Part shown: piece by piece, positions 17,925-23,800 of the stretch
Layout: every line of letters begins with the position of its first letter
Numbering within the stretch: position 1 is the stretch's first letter
Source: Lachnospiraceae bacterium
GTDB taxonomy: Bacteria; Bacillota; Clostridia; Lachnospirales; Lachnospiraceae
NCBI GenBank assembly: GCA_017615545.1
Contig: JAFZZY010000059.1
Span: forward strand, 1-36,739
DNA: 36,739 nt
Direction: 5' to 3'
Position numbers and translations under genes: made by a program
The notes under the pieces: model-generated
What the model saw: the letters and a program-made list of their open reading frames with translations, nothing else
Databases searched by the model: none
What the model was told of the DNA's origin: nothing

Positions 17925-17974
17925 TCCGACTCCCTCTCTATCTCGCCCGGCGGTCCCCCGCGGAGCGATGTATA

Positions 17975-19045
17975 TTATCTAACCTGTTCTTTCTTACGGG
18001 TTGCAACCGCAAGTACTGCTGCGCCTGCTGCCACAACGAACAGCCATGCTACCGGTGTTGTGTCGCCGGCCTTTGTTGCAGGAGCATCCACTTTGGTTCC
18101 CGGTGCGTAACGAAGTACGAGCGGGCATCCGTTCTCGGCATACTTGCTGATCGAGATCTCTGCGGGCAATGCTTTCATCGCTGCGTCAGACAGTGTGATC
18201 TCGCCGTTTGCATCGGTCTTGAAGGTCTCGCCTGCGATGGTAACGGTCATATCCGCAACCTTAACTTCCTGTGTGGAAGCCTTACCCTCTGCATCGTAGG
18301 TCGTCTTCGTGGAAGTAAACGAAAGCACCTTATCAGCCAGTTTCTCGGTGTTCATTACCGGGTAATCCATGCCGATGCCGTACTCATCCGAGTAATACAG
18401 AACGATGCTGTCGCCTGCTGCGATCTCGTAAGCATCAATACCTACCGGAGCCGCAACGCCGTTTACCTGATACATCCAGCCGTCCCAGCCGCCGTAGGTA
18501 GCAGCCTTCACGCCGTTGACCTCAGTGATATAGTTAGCATCTGCGCCAACGATGGTAAGCTCGTCGGACTGCTCATCCGCTGCCATAAGAACGGACTTCG
18601 CGGTAGCCTTCTCGCCTTCCTTAACCTTAACCGTTACATCGCTGTTGTACAGCATCTTATCGATACCCTCGACACGAACATGTGCGGTAAGGTCGGTCGT
18701 AGCAACATCAGCGCCATCGCCTTCACCGGTTGCGGGAGCGGGTGCGCCCACCACATCGGAGCCGTCGCCTTCTTCCGTGTCACCGGTCGTTCCTGTGGTC
18801 GTCGTGCTACCTGCAGGATCCGCTTCGCCTTCTGTATCGTCTGCGGACTTCGTCTCAGCGTCAACGTCCTGAGTTGCGCCTGCAGCAGGATCCTGCTCGT
18901 CAGAACCGCTCGAGGAAGCCTCAGAAGCTTCCGATGCAACCGTTGTAGGTTCGTCATCGGCAAATGCCGTAAGCGGTGCAGAAAGAACCAGACCTGCGGC
19001 CAATGCACTCGCCATAAAACGAGTTATTCTCTTCTTCATAATCAT
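17975..19045 (-). CDS. Secreted, membrane-anchored DUF4430 (transcobalamin-like C-terminal) protein
   Basis: A 356-residue protein. Signal peptide at residues 1-29 (cleavage after AFA); acidic, Ser/Thr/Asp-rich stalk at about 30-115; DUF4430 domain at about 125-225 with GGWDGWMYQVNGVAAPVG and GDSIVLYYSDEYG; a second beta-rich part at about 230-320; and a C-terminal anchor (GDTTPVAWLFVVAAGAAVLA then RKKEQ). The end resembles sortase-type tails (Gly-Asp-Thr-Thr-Pro, hydrophobic span, basic residues) but there is no LPXTG. It is the first gene of the ECF operon, so it is probably the most abundant capture protein. The start at 19043-19045 follows AGGAGG at 8 bases. The gene stops 50 bases before the toroid protein gene. 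Confidence 0.88.
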   Translation of the reverse strand: MIMKKRITRFMASALAAGLVLSAPLTAFADDEPTTVASEASEASSSGSDEQDPAAGATQDVDAETKSADDTEGEADPAGSTTTTGTTGDTEEGDGSDVVGAPAPATGEGDGADVATTDLTAHVRVEGIDKMLYNSDVTVKVKEGEKATAKSVLMAADEQSDELTIVGADANYITEVNGVKAATYGGWDGWMYQVNGVAAPVGIDAYEIAAGDSIVLYYSDEYGIGMDYPVMNTEKLADKVLSFTSTKTTYDAEGKASTQEVKVADMTVTIAGETFKTDANGEITLSDAAMKALPAEISISKYAENGCPLVLRYAPGTKVDAPATKAGDTTPVAWLFVVAAGAAVLAVATRKKEQVR

Positions 19046-19089
19046 AATCTATACCTCCTATCATACCTTGGGTCTATACCCCACACGCT

Positions 19090-19118
19090 ATGATATCACA
19101 TTTTCCAATTTGTTTCAA
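19090..19118 (-). promoter_or_regulatory. Promoter of the ECF / transcobalamin-like operon
   Basis: Minus-strand -35 TTGAAA (19113-19118), 17 bases, -10 TATCAT (19090-19095). The leader to the first ATG is only about 40 bases (with a small GGGT ATAG ACCC hairpin), too short for a cobalamin riboswitch. Confidence 0.85.
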
Positions 19119-19125
19119 GTCTGCC

Positions 19126-20451
19126 TTATTTTGTCAGCGAGTTGCGAAGGACCTTTACGACCACGCCGACCACGATCGTTCCGACAGCCGTGCAGAGCAC
19201 CATGAAGCCGGTCGATTTGAACTGGTCGAACACCACCTTATCCAGCATGTCCAGCGCACCCTGGCCGAGTTTTCCCGCCACCGTCCTATCGATCGCGTAA
19301 CGGCCGAACTTGATGCCGAAGTAAACGACGCCGCCCACGCATACGCCGGTCAGGCCAATGCGGATCAGGGCGCTGTCGATATAGCGGCCGAACACCAGAA
19401 TGATCATCAGCGCGAAGAACGCGGTGATGCCGGCGGCAACGTAGAACATGGTGTCGGACATGAAGAATTTCAGAACCTTCATACCGACTCCAATACCATC
19501 ATTTTTGATACCGGGCGTTTCCTTGAGTTCCGTTTCATTGAATTCCTCGATCGCATCGCGGATGGAAGTCAGGTCCTCCGTATCAAGCTTCTTACCTGTG
19601 TACTTCTCGATCGCGTCGGAGTTTTCTTCGAGCGCCTGAATGACCTGCTCGGAATCGATGGAAAACTCCTCCTTCTCGCCGGCCAGATAGTCGATCAAGT
19701 CGCCGAGCGGTACTGCGAGCACTTCCTGAGCCGCTTCATCACTCAAAAACTGATTGATGCTGTCCTCCGTCAGTTCGGGGAACTTCTCCTTCTGTTCTTC
19801 GGGGATCTGCTCCAGGATGTAGCCGGAGATCGTCTTTCCCTTGTCCTCGTCGCGGCCGGTCAGATCGCTGACCTCGATGGACGTGATCGCCGATGCGTCG
19901 GTGAGCGCCGCCGTCAGATTTTCCACGGATACGGTCTCCTTCACGCAGTACAGGGACAATGTAACCAGTCCGGAGAAAAACAGGAAGATGCCCAGGAAGA
20001 AGGCCGCAACCTTGCGTCCCGCGCCGGGGCCTTTCTTTTTCTTCACCGGTTGCGGAGCATTCGGATCCGGGGCTGCATACATATTCGGATAATTCGAGTA
20101 ATCCGGGATCGTTCCCTGCTTAACGTAGGGTTCGTAAGATTCGTAGTTCTGCGGAGGCATCGCCTGGGACGCGCCGGGCGCCGCGCCTACCTGCGCTCCC
20201 GGAACTGTTCCAACCTGTGCACCGGGTGCCGCAGTTATCTTCGGTGCAGCCGTCGCTGCCGCAGCTGAAACACCCGCCGCAGCCGCCTGGGCAATGCTGC
20301 CCGGATCGGCCGACGTTGCCTGCGTTGCTGCCGCCTGCACGGTCTGCGCCGCCTGCGAAGCATTGGCCCCACCGATCTCACTTCGGCAATTCATGCAAAA
20401 CTTATATCCGCCTTCGGTCTCTTTCCCGCACACCGGGCAAATGATCAACAT
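19126..20451 (-). CDS. Zinc-ribbon membrane protein of unknown function
   Basis: A 441-residue protein. An N-terminal zinc ribbon (CPVC at residues 5-8, CMNC at 19-22) is followed by a long Ala/Gln/Pro-rich linker, a basic patch (KKKKGPGAGRK), a membrane segment (about 146-168), an acidic extracytoplasmic region of about 150 residues, and three C-terminal membrane segments. The start chosen is the ATG at 20449-20451 (MLIICPVCG), 9 bases after AAGGAGG; the TTG nine bases upstream abuts the ribosome site. Such zinc-ribbon plus membrane proteins are common in clostridia without a known role. Two other zinc-ribbon membrane proteins lie beyond the AT-rich cassette. Confidence 0.8.
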   Translation of the reverse strand: MLIICPVCGKETEGGYKFCMNCRSEIGGANASQAAQTVQAAATQATSADPGSIAQAAAAGVSAAAATAAPKITAAPGAQVGTVPGAQVGAAPGASQAMPPQNYESYEPYVKQGTIPDYSNYPNMYAAPDPNAPQPVKKKKGPGAGRKVAAFFLGIFLFFSGLVTLSLYCVKETVSVENLTAALTDASAITSIEVSDLTGRDEDKGKTISGYILEQIPEEQKEKFPELTEDSINQFLSDEAAQEVLAVPLGDLIDYLAGEKEEFSIDSEQVIQALEENSDAIEKYTGKKLDTEDLTSIRDAIEEFNETELKETPGIKNDGIGVGMKVLKFFMSDTMFYVAAGITAFFALMIILVFGRYIDSALIRIGLTGVCVGGVVYFGIKFGRYAIDRTVAGKLGQGALDMLDKVVFDQFKSTGFMVLCTAVGTIVVGVVVKVLRNSLTK

Positions 20452-20501
20452 ATCCGCCAACCTCCTTATTTACGCGATTATATTCGCGCCCCACCAATTG
20501 A

Positions 20502-20530
20502 AATTTAGCATATTTTTACTGCTAACGCAA
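20502..20530 (-). promoter_or_regulatory. Promoter of the 20451 zinc-ribbon gene
   Basis: Minus-strand -35 TTGCGT (20525-20530), 17 bases, extended -10 TGCTAAATT (hexamer 20502-20507). An inverted repeat CGCGA/TCGCG lies in the leader just downstream. Confidence 0.6.
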
Positions 20531-20572
20531 TAGATTTAATGCAGTTCGATCCCGGAAGATCTATTTCATCTA

Positions 20573-20619
20573 AAATAACAATTCCCTGAGAATAAATAGC
20601 TCTCAGGGAATTGTTATTT
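20573..20619. terminator. Strong bidirectional intrinsic terminator at the cassette edge
   Basis: Perfect 19-bp inverted repeat (20573-20591 and 20601-20619) with a 9-base loop. AT-rich flanks give T-runs in both directions (TTATTTAATT on plus, TTATTTTAG on minus). On the minus strand it would end the XRE-to-95-residue operon. Confidence 0.85.
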
Positions 20620-20633
20620 AATTCATTTTCCAG

Positions 20634-20662
20634 TTGACGAACTCTTCCTTGAGATATATAAT
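20634..20662 (+). promoter_or_regulatory. Near-consensus plus-strand promoter of the small RNA
   Basis: -35 TTGACG (20634-20639), exactly 17 bases, -10 TATAAT (20657-20662). It is one of the best promoters in the window and the only good one I see on the plus strand. Confidence 0.85.
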
Positions 20663-20668
20663 ACAAGT

Positions 20669-20738
20669 ACTTATTTGGAGGGTACTCGTATCCTCAGATA
20701 ACTCCGTCGAGTGTTGGTAGCGCTCGGCGGATTTTTTT
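20669..20738 (+). ncRNA. Small RNA of about 70 nt, antisense to the cassette operon
   Basis: Defined by the promoter at 20634-20662 and an intrinsic terminator ending in seven T. The 5' hairpin is GAGGGTA CTCG TATCCTC (7 bp with one G-U, CUCG loop); the 3' terminator stem is CCGTCGAG/CTCGGCGG enclosing the loop motif GAGTGTTGGTAG. No ORF with a start codon fits inside. The 3' end overlaps the stop codon of the minus-strand 20737 gene by two bases. Bases 20666-20697 recur with three changes at 22065-22096, and the loop motif recurs at 22113-22124 inside a different but still paired stem. It may regulate the operon by base-pairing. I cannot match it to a named RNA family. Confidence 0.75.
20703..20738 (+). 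terminator. Intrinsic terminator of the small RNA
   Basis: 9-bp stem (20703-20711 with 20723-20731, one U-G pair), followed by TTTTTTT at 20732-20738. Confidence 0.85.
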
Positions 20739-21024
20739 ACCAATCCGTCCATTCCACCTCTTTCTCAATCTGTCGAAAATTCAAACCATCCCAAATTGGA
20801 GCTGCCAAGAATGCCTCGGCGCATTCTCTCATTTTCTTCGAACGTATTTCCCAGAGATAACCGGAAAACGGAGCTTCTGACACCTCTTCAAGAGCCATAA
20901 CAGCCTCGTCACCTTCTTTATTGAACCAGCCTTGAATGAAAAACTTCTTTCCCTTGTACAAGAACAATAACTCCTGCCCGTAATACAACTGGTCAATAAA
21001 ATCAGCAACTTTCCCATTTATCAT
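20737..21024 (-). CDS. Small acidic protein of the mobile-type cassette
   Basis: A 95-residue soluble protein with acidic C-terminus. Segments YGQELLFLYKGKKFFIQGW (a beta hairpin) and AFLAAPIWDGLNFRQIEKEVEWTDW recall small proteins found beside phage-like or toxin-like genes of clostridia, but I cannot name the family. Its start overlaps the stop of the 'MGGRGTFASG' gene by 4 bases (ATGA), so the two are translated as a coupled pair, as immunity or antitoxin genes often are. It is the last gene of the AT-rich operon, and its stop codon overlaps the end of the plus-strand small RNA. Confidence 0.75.
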   Translation of the reverse strand: MINGKVADFIDQLYYGQELLFLYKGKKFFIQGWFNKEGDEAVMALEEVSEAPFSGYLWEIRSKKMRECAEAFLAAPIWDGLNFRQIEKEVEWTDW

Positions 21025-21392
21025 AATTCTACCCCCTTAAAATACTTACTGAACCGTTTTATCGCCTTCTCTGTAAGCCTTTTCGCCTTACTACGATTGA
21101 ACTGCCTATCATACTTATGAAAGTGTAAGACCGGTTTTCTTGAAGGATCAAGGCTTGGTTCGGGATGATACGCGATCTCATACCTCAGGTAATGATCTTT
21201 ATCATAAAATCGAATCTCATGGAATGTTCCATCAGGCTTTAACTTGATATAGGCCCGACTTGAATGTGCCTCTTCGGGCAACCCATGCTTCCCGTCCATC
21301 CCTGCTAAAACCTTTACTCCTTCAATTTTATCTACGGTCTCATATGTGTATGCTACTGTTCTTCCTGATGCAAATGTTCCTCTACCTCCCAT
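21021..21392 (-). CDS. 'MGGRGTFASG' protein, phage/toxin-associated type
   Basis: A 123-residue basic protein. The start is the ATG at 21390-21392, 6 bases after AAAGGTGG; the longer frame to 21437 reads inside the upstream gene. The N-terminus MGGRGTFASG followed by a Tyr-rich strand and 'GKHGLPEEAHSS', then 'IRFYDKDHYLRYEIAYHPEP' and 'VLHFHKYDRQFN', matches a domain I know as a stand-alone protein or as the C-terminal tail of phage minor-head-like proteins in Firmicutes. Its biochemical role is not established; His/Asp/Tyr-rich patches would fit a small nuclease or toxin. It overlaps the DUF4417 gene by 11 bases and the small acidic gene by 4 bases. Confidence 0.75.
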   Translation of the reverse strand: MGGRGTFASGRTVAYTYETVDKIEGVKVLAGMDGKHGLPEEAHSSRAYIKLKPDGTFHEIRFYDKDHYLRYEIAYHPEPSLDPSRKPVLHFHKYDRQFNRSKAKRLTEKAIKRFSKYFKGVEL

Positions 21393-22011
21393 CTCGCACC
21401 ACCTTTCTGGACGAAATATAATCAACCGCGATAACATTTCCCGTCATTTCCGGATAGGGTGCACCAAAACAGATGATTGCTTCGGGTTCAATTGCCTCCA
21501 TCATGGCTTCGTAACCTCTCATAAAAGGGAAGCGTTCCAGTTTGCATCCAATCATTCCTATGGCAACAATGCTGTGTTTTTCAATTGCATCAAAACAAAA
21601 CCGATAACTTGATGGCCGTGACCAACTGATCGTGGGAATAACCGTGCATCCCTGACTCTGCCAAAATGCTCCTACCCATCTCGCTTTCCCTATTGATTCA
21701 ATTTGTCTCCAAGGTTCCATCTCTGAGTACAAAGAGAAATCAGGTGTCATAAGGAAGCGATACTTCTTGAGTCTATTCAGGACTGGTTCGGGCTTATTAT
21801 ATGTGGACTCAAAACGATAATCATCCACAAAGAAATGAACACCCTTATACAAGTTATTCGTATCATGTGCACTCGTATCAGAAAAAGCGATCAACTCAAG
21901 CTTACTAAGATCCAGTGCTTGCTTCCTGACCAACGGGAATCCCCACTCTCCTACTGATTCGAACTCATTTCTCAAAAACGTGTTTGAATTTCTAAAAAAA
22001 TATGATGTCAT
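21382..22011 (-). CDS. DUF4417 family protein
   Basis: A 209-residue protein. LYKGVHFFVDDYRFESTYNK, FLMTPDFSLYSEMEPWRQI, 'WVGAFWQSQGCTVIPTISWS' and YRFCFDAIEKHSIVAIGMIG are the conserved blocks of DUF4417, a family of unknown function seen mostly in phages, conjugative elements and plasmids of Firmicutes. It is probably cytoplasmic. The start ATG at 22009-22011 follows AAAGGAGG at about 9 bases and overlaps the stop of a 52-codon leader ORF (ATGA). A hairpin (22030-22054) sits just before the ribosome site. Bases and codons are much more AT-rich than in the housekeeping genes. Confidence 0.88.
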   Translation of the reverse strand: MTSYFFRNSNTFLRNEFESVGEWGFPLVRKQALDLSKLELIAFSDTSAHDTNNLYKGVHFFVDDYRFESTYNKPEPVLNRLKKYRFLMTPDFSLYSEMEPWRQIESIGKARWVGAFWQSQGCTVIPTISWSRPSSYRFCFDAIEKHSIVAIGMIGCKLERFPFMRGYEAMMEAIEPEAIICFGAPYPEMTGNVIAVDYISSRKVVRDGR

Positions 22012-22166
22012 ATTTTGGGGCCTCCTTTGCCCCCATATTTTGTTTGTATGGGGGTGCGAAAGCCAATACTTATTTGGAGGGCACTCGTATCCCCAGTTGA
22101 GTTATGTGATTTGAGTATTGGTAGTAAACAAATCACTTCTGTTCCTATCATTTTTGTTGTCTGCAT
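22008..22166 (-). CDS. Candidate 52-codon leader ORF upstream of the DUF4417 gene
   Basis: The minus strand reads ATG at 22164-22166, then 52 sense codons to a TGA at 22008-22010 that overlaps the DUF4417 ATG (ATGA). AAAGGAGG precedes the ATG with a short 3-4 base gap, 18 bases after the ImmA stop. The product begins MQTTKMIGTEVICLLPILKS and ends YGGKGGPKI; it has no recognisable domain. It covers the whole antisense repeat 22065-22136, so its sequence may be constrained by RNA pairing rather than protein. It may be a translated leader that couples DUF4417 expression, or a chance frame. Confidence 0.4.
   Translation of the reverse strand: MQTTKMIGTEVICLLPILKSHNSTGDTSALQISIGFRTPIQTKYGGKGGPKI
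22030..22054 (-). promoter_or_regulatory. Hairpin next to the DUF4417 ribosome site
   Basis: Perfect 8-bp inverted repeat CCCCCATA (22030-22037) / TATGGGGG (22047-22054), directly before the AAAGGAGG of the DUF4417 gene. No T-run follows, so it is not a terminator. It may set access to the ribosome site. Confidence 0.55.
22065..22136. repeat. Second copy of the small-RNA core in the DUF4417 leader
   Basis: 22065-22096 matches 20666-20697 in 29 of 32 bases, and 22113-22124 matches the loop motif of the terminator hairpin in 11 of 12. The flanking stem has changed in sequence but still pairs (GTGATTTG 22106-22113 with CAAATCAC 22129-22136). No plus-strand promoter or T-run is seen at this copy. 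Transcribed on the minus strand as leader mRNA, it is complementary to the small RNA. Confidence 0.75.
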
Positions 22167-22184
22167 TCTCCTCCTTTCGCTTTA

Positions 22185-22709
22185 TTATATCCTTAACCGG
22201 AACTCCGCAAAAGCCCGAGAACAGCAATAGTATCGTATCATTGTCTCCACGGACATACCTATACTTTCTTTGTAAGGAATCATTACCTCTGAACACAATG
22301 CCTTGGCTTGCCATTCCATACTGCAATATGCGGGAAGGGTGTTGTTGGGAAAAGCAATTTCAAATATCGGTTTGTATCCTTTGAGCAGCAAATAAAGGTG
22401 GCACACCTCATGCATGATAAAACCCAAATATGCTCCTATTCGTCTTTTGTACGCACCATCATAAACCGCCTGTTTGATTTCGATAGTATATCCTCCTGAC
22501 TCATTAGGAACACATCTGGCCATCATTTTATTCGGCAGTTGCTCATCCATGACAACACTATAGCTACATTGGGGGAAGAAATCTTCAATCCTATCCAATA
22601 CTTCTAATACAGGAAACGGCCCCGTTAACGGGATCCCAAAAAGGATTCTCATGTTAACTGAAAATTGACGAATTCGCCGTCGTTTCAATGGCTTAGTTAA
22701 ATAATCCAC
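22185..22709 (-). CDS. ImmA/IrrE family metallopeptidase
   Basis: A 174-residue protein starting at GTG (22707-22709) that overlaps the XRE stop by one base (TAGTG), with AAGGAGG about 10 bases upstream. The zinc-peptidase motif HEVCH is at residues 100-104 in GAYLGFIMHEVCHLYLL, and the third-ligand glutamate is likely in MEWQAKALCSE (about 132). In ICEBs1 the ImmA protease cleaves the partner XRE repressor ImmR to switch the element on; XRE/COG2856 pairs also occur as toxin-antitoxin-like modules. The direct coupling to an XRE gene supports that role here. Confidence 0.88.
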   Translation of the reverse strand: MDYLTKPLKRRRIRQFSVNMRILFGIPLTGPFPVLEVLDRIEDFFPQCSYSVVMDEQLPNKMMARCVPNESGGYTIEIKQAVYDGAYKRRIGAYLGFIMHEVCHLYLLLKGYKPIFEIAFPNNTLPAYCSMEWQAKALCSEVMIPYKESIGMSVETMIRYYCCSRAFAEFRLRI

Positions 22710-23077
22710 TAGTTTAGTTCCTCCTTCTTCTCGAGTATTGCCATAATCTTCAGCGCTGTTTCGTCGTCCATCTCCTCAAATGATCGAGCAAACTGTATTG
22801 CCGCCCGTCGTTGATTAACGCCTGCATTTCCTAAGATAATCTTATATTGAAGTTTTGATTCTTCAACCGCCTTTGTCAAATCCTTTGTTTCCTCTTCGTT
22901 CAATCCATAAAGACGTACTATTTTTTGTACCCATTCTGCAGGTACATTTTTCTTTCCATTTTCTACCGCAGAAAGGAACGGGGTGGATGTTCCTAACTGT
23001 TTTGCCATATCGCCCATTACTTGATGATTTTTAATTCTGAGAATTCTAACGTATTCTCCAAATGATGTGTATCCCAT
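22709..23077 (-). CDS. XRE-family transcriptional regulator
   Basis: A 122-residue protein. The helix-turn-helix is MGDMAKQLGTSTPFLSAVENG with the following KKNVPAEWVQKIVRLYGL; the C-terminal half is helical and probably a dimerisation or protease-contact region. The start chosen is the ATG at 23075-23077 (MGYTSFGEYVRIL), 6 bases after GGAGG. The ATG at 23099-23101 would put its ribosome site on the transcription start predicted from the promoter at 23116-23144. It heads the AT-rich operon, so it probably represses its own promoter and the cassette, with ImmA as its antagonist. Confidence 0.9.
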   Translation of the reverse strand: MGYTSFGEYVRILRIKNHQVMGDMAKQLGTSTPFLSAVENGKKNVPAEWVQKIVRLYGLNEEETKDLTKAVEESKLQYKIILGNAGVNQRRAAIQFARSFEEMDDETALKIMAILEKKEELN

Positions 23078-23115
23078 ACGCAACCTCCATATAGCATTCA
23101 TGTTTGTCCTTTATC

Positions 23116-23144
23116 ATAATAACACGGGGATTACCCGATGTCAA
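23116..23144 (-). promoter_or_regulatory. Promoter of the XRE-ImmA-DUF4417 cassette with possible operators
   Basis: Minus-strand -35 TTGACA (23139-23144), 17 bases, -10 TATTAT (23116-23121). The spacer contains CGGG TAATC CCCG, and upstream lies AACCT AAAAA AGGTT (about 23156-23170); both are inverted repeats of the kind XRE repressors bind. Confidence 0.85.
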
Positions 23145-23205
23145 GTAATAATTTTAACCTTTTTTAGGTTATATTTATTCACCTGACTATTCTTTTGATT
23201 TCCGG

Positions 23206-23235
23206 CAAAAAAGGGGCGGACATACGTCCGCCCCT
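23206..23235 (-). terminator. Intrinsic terminator at the right edge of the cassette
   Basis: Perfect 10-bp stem AGGGGCGGAC (23212-23221) / GTCCGCCCCT (23226-23235) with a 4-base loop. On the minus strand it is followed by TTTTTT. It ends the transcript of the 23284 zinc-ribbon gene. Confidence 0.9.
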
Positions 23236-23283
23236 GAAACTGCTATTCAGTTTTTCAGATCATCAAGATCCTTCTTAATTCGA

Positions 23284-23703
23284 TCAGCGAAGTCTTCCGC
23301 CGCACCATACGCAGTGATCCGGTTCATGACTCCAACGGCTGGGAAATCCCATGTAGTATTTATTGCAATACGGGCAGCGAATACACTTAAAGATGCGGAC
23401 GAGGATCAGAAAGATCACCAACTCTGCGAATTCGAAATCCACTATCAAGTCTTCCCGGTTCACCATGTAACAAATGAACGTCGTTGTAAGCATGGCCACG
23501 ATCAAAGCGAACGCGAACACTCCTTGAAACACTTTCCTGTCATGGAATACCGTCATCTTCTCTCTGGTATCCTCCGCGCTCTCCCGCATCATCTCCTGCT
23601 CACATTTGGAAATATATTCCGCGGTGATCATATTTTTGCACATAGGGCAGGGGCCTACATGATTTCCAACCAGTTCTTTACAATTCGGGCAGGTAACAAA
23701 CAT
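23284..23703 (-). CDS. Double zinc-ribbon membrane protein
   Basis: A 139-residue protein. An N-terminal zinc ribbon (CPNC, CPMC), a charged stretch, two hydrophobic segments (GVFAFALIVAMLTTTFICYMV and FAELVIFLILVRIF), and a C-terminal zinc ribbon (CIRCPYC ... CVWCGGRLR). Both ribbons lie on the cytoplasmic side if the two spans form a hairpin. The start is the ATG at 23701-23703 (MFVTCPNC), 8 bases after AAGGAGG; a GTG 21 bases upstream is less likely. No known function. The CPYC arrangement recalls the 24855 gene product, so the two may be related in role. Confidence 0.75.
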   Translation of the reverse strand: MFVTCPNCKELVGNHVGPCPMCKNMITAEYISKCEQEMMRESAEDTREKMTVFHDRKVFQGVFAFALIVAMLTTTFICYMVNREDLIVDFEFAELVIFLILVRIFKCIRCPYCNKYYMGFPSRWSHEPDHCVWCGGRLR

Positions 23704-23729
23704 CTCAATATCCTCCTTCGTCACCTAAA

Positions 23730-23772
23730 CTACAGGGGCAATGTCCGCCGATCCGGTATCATTGGCCTGTAG
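23730..23772. promoter_or_regulatory. Imperfect inverted repeat between the two zinc-ribbon genes
   Basis: CTACAGGGGCAATG (23730-23743) pairs with CATTGGCCTGTAG (23760-23772) apart from a small internal mismatch, loop 16 bases. On the minus strand it is followed by TTTAGG, so it may be a weak terminator for the 24855 gene; it could also be a leader structure for the plus-strand ORF at 23801. Confidence 0.45.
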
Positions 23773-23800
23773 GGAAATAATAACAAAGGAGGATAAAAAA

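Noticed and set aside
19046..19125. Cobalamin riboswitch before the ECF operon
   Set aside because: The leader is only about 40 bases after the promoter and has no B12-box-like sequence.
22015..22230. 71-residue plus-strand ORF over the DUF4417 leader and ImmA end
   Set aside because: No ribosome site, antisense to supported genes and to the antisense repeat; part of a chance open frame.
20573..23235. Direct repeats that could be att sites flanking the AT-rich cassette
   Set aside because: I compared both edges by eye and found no convincing shared sequence; a proper comparison with an empty site is needed to decide.
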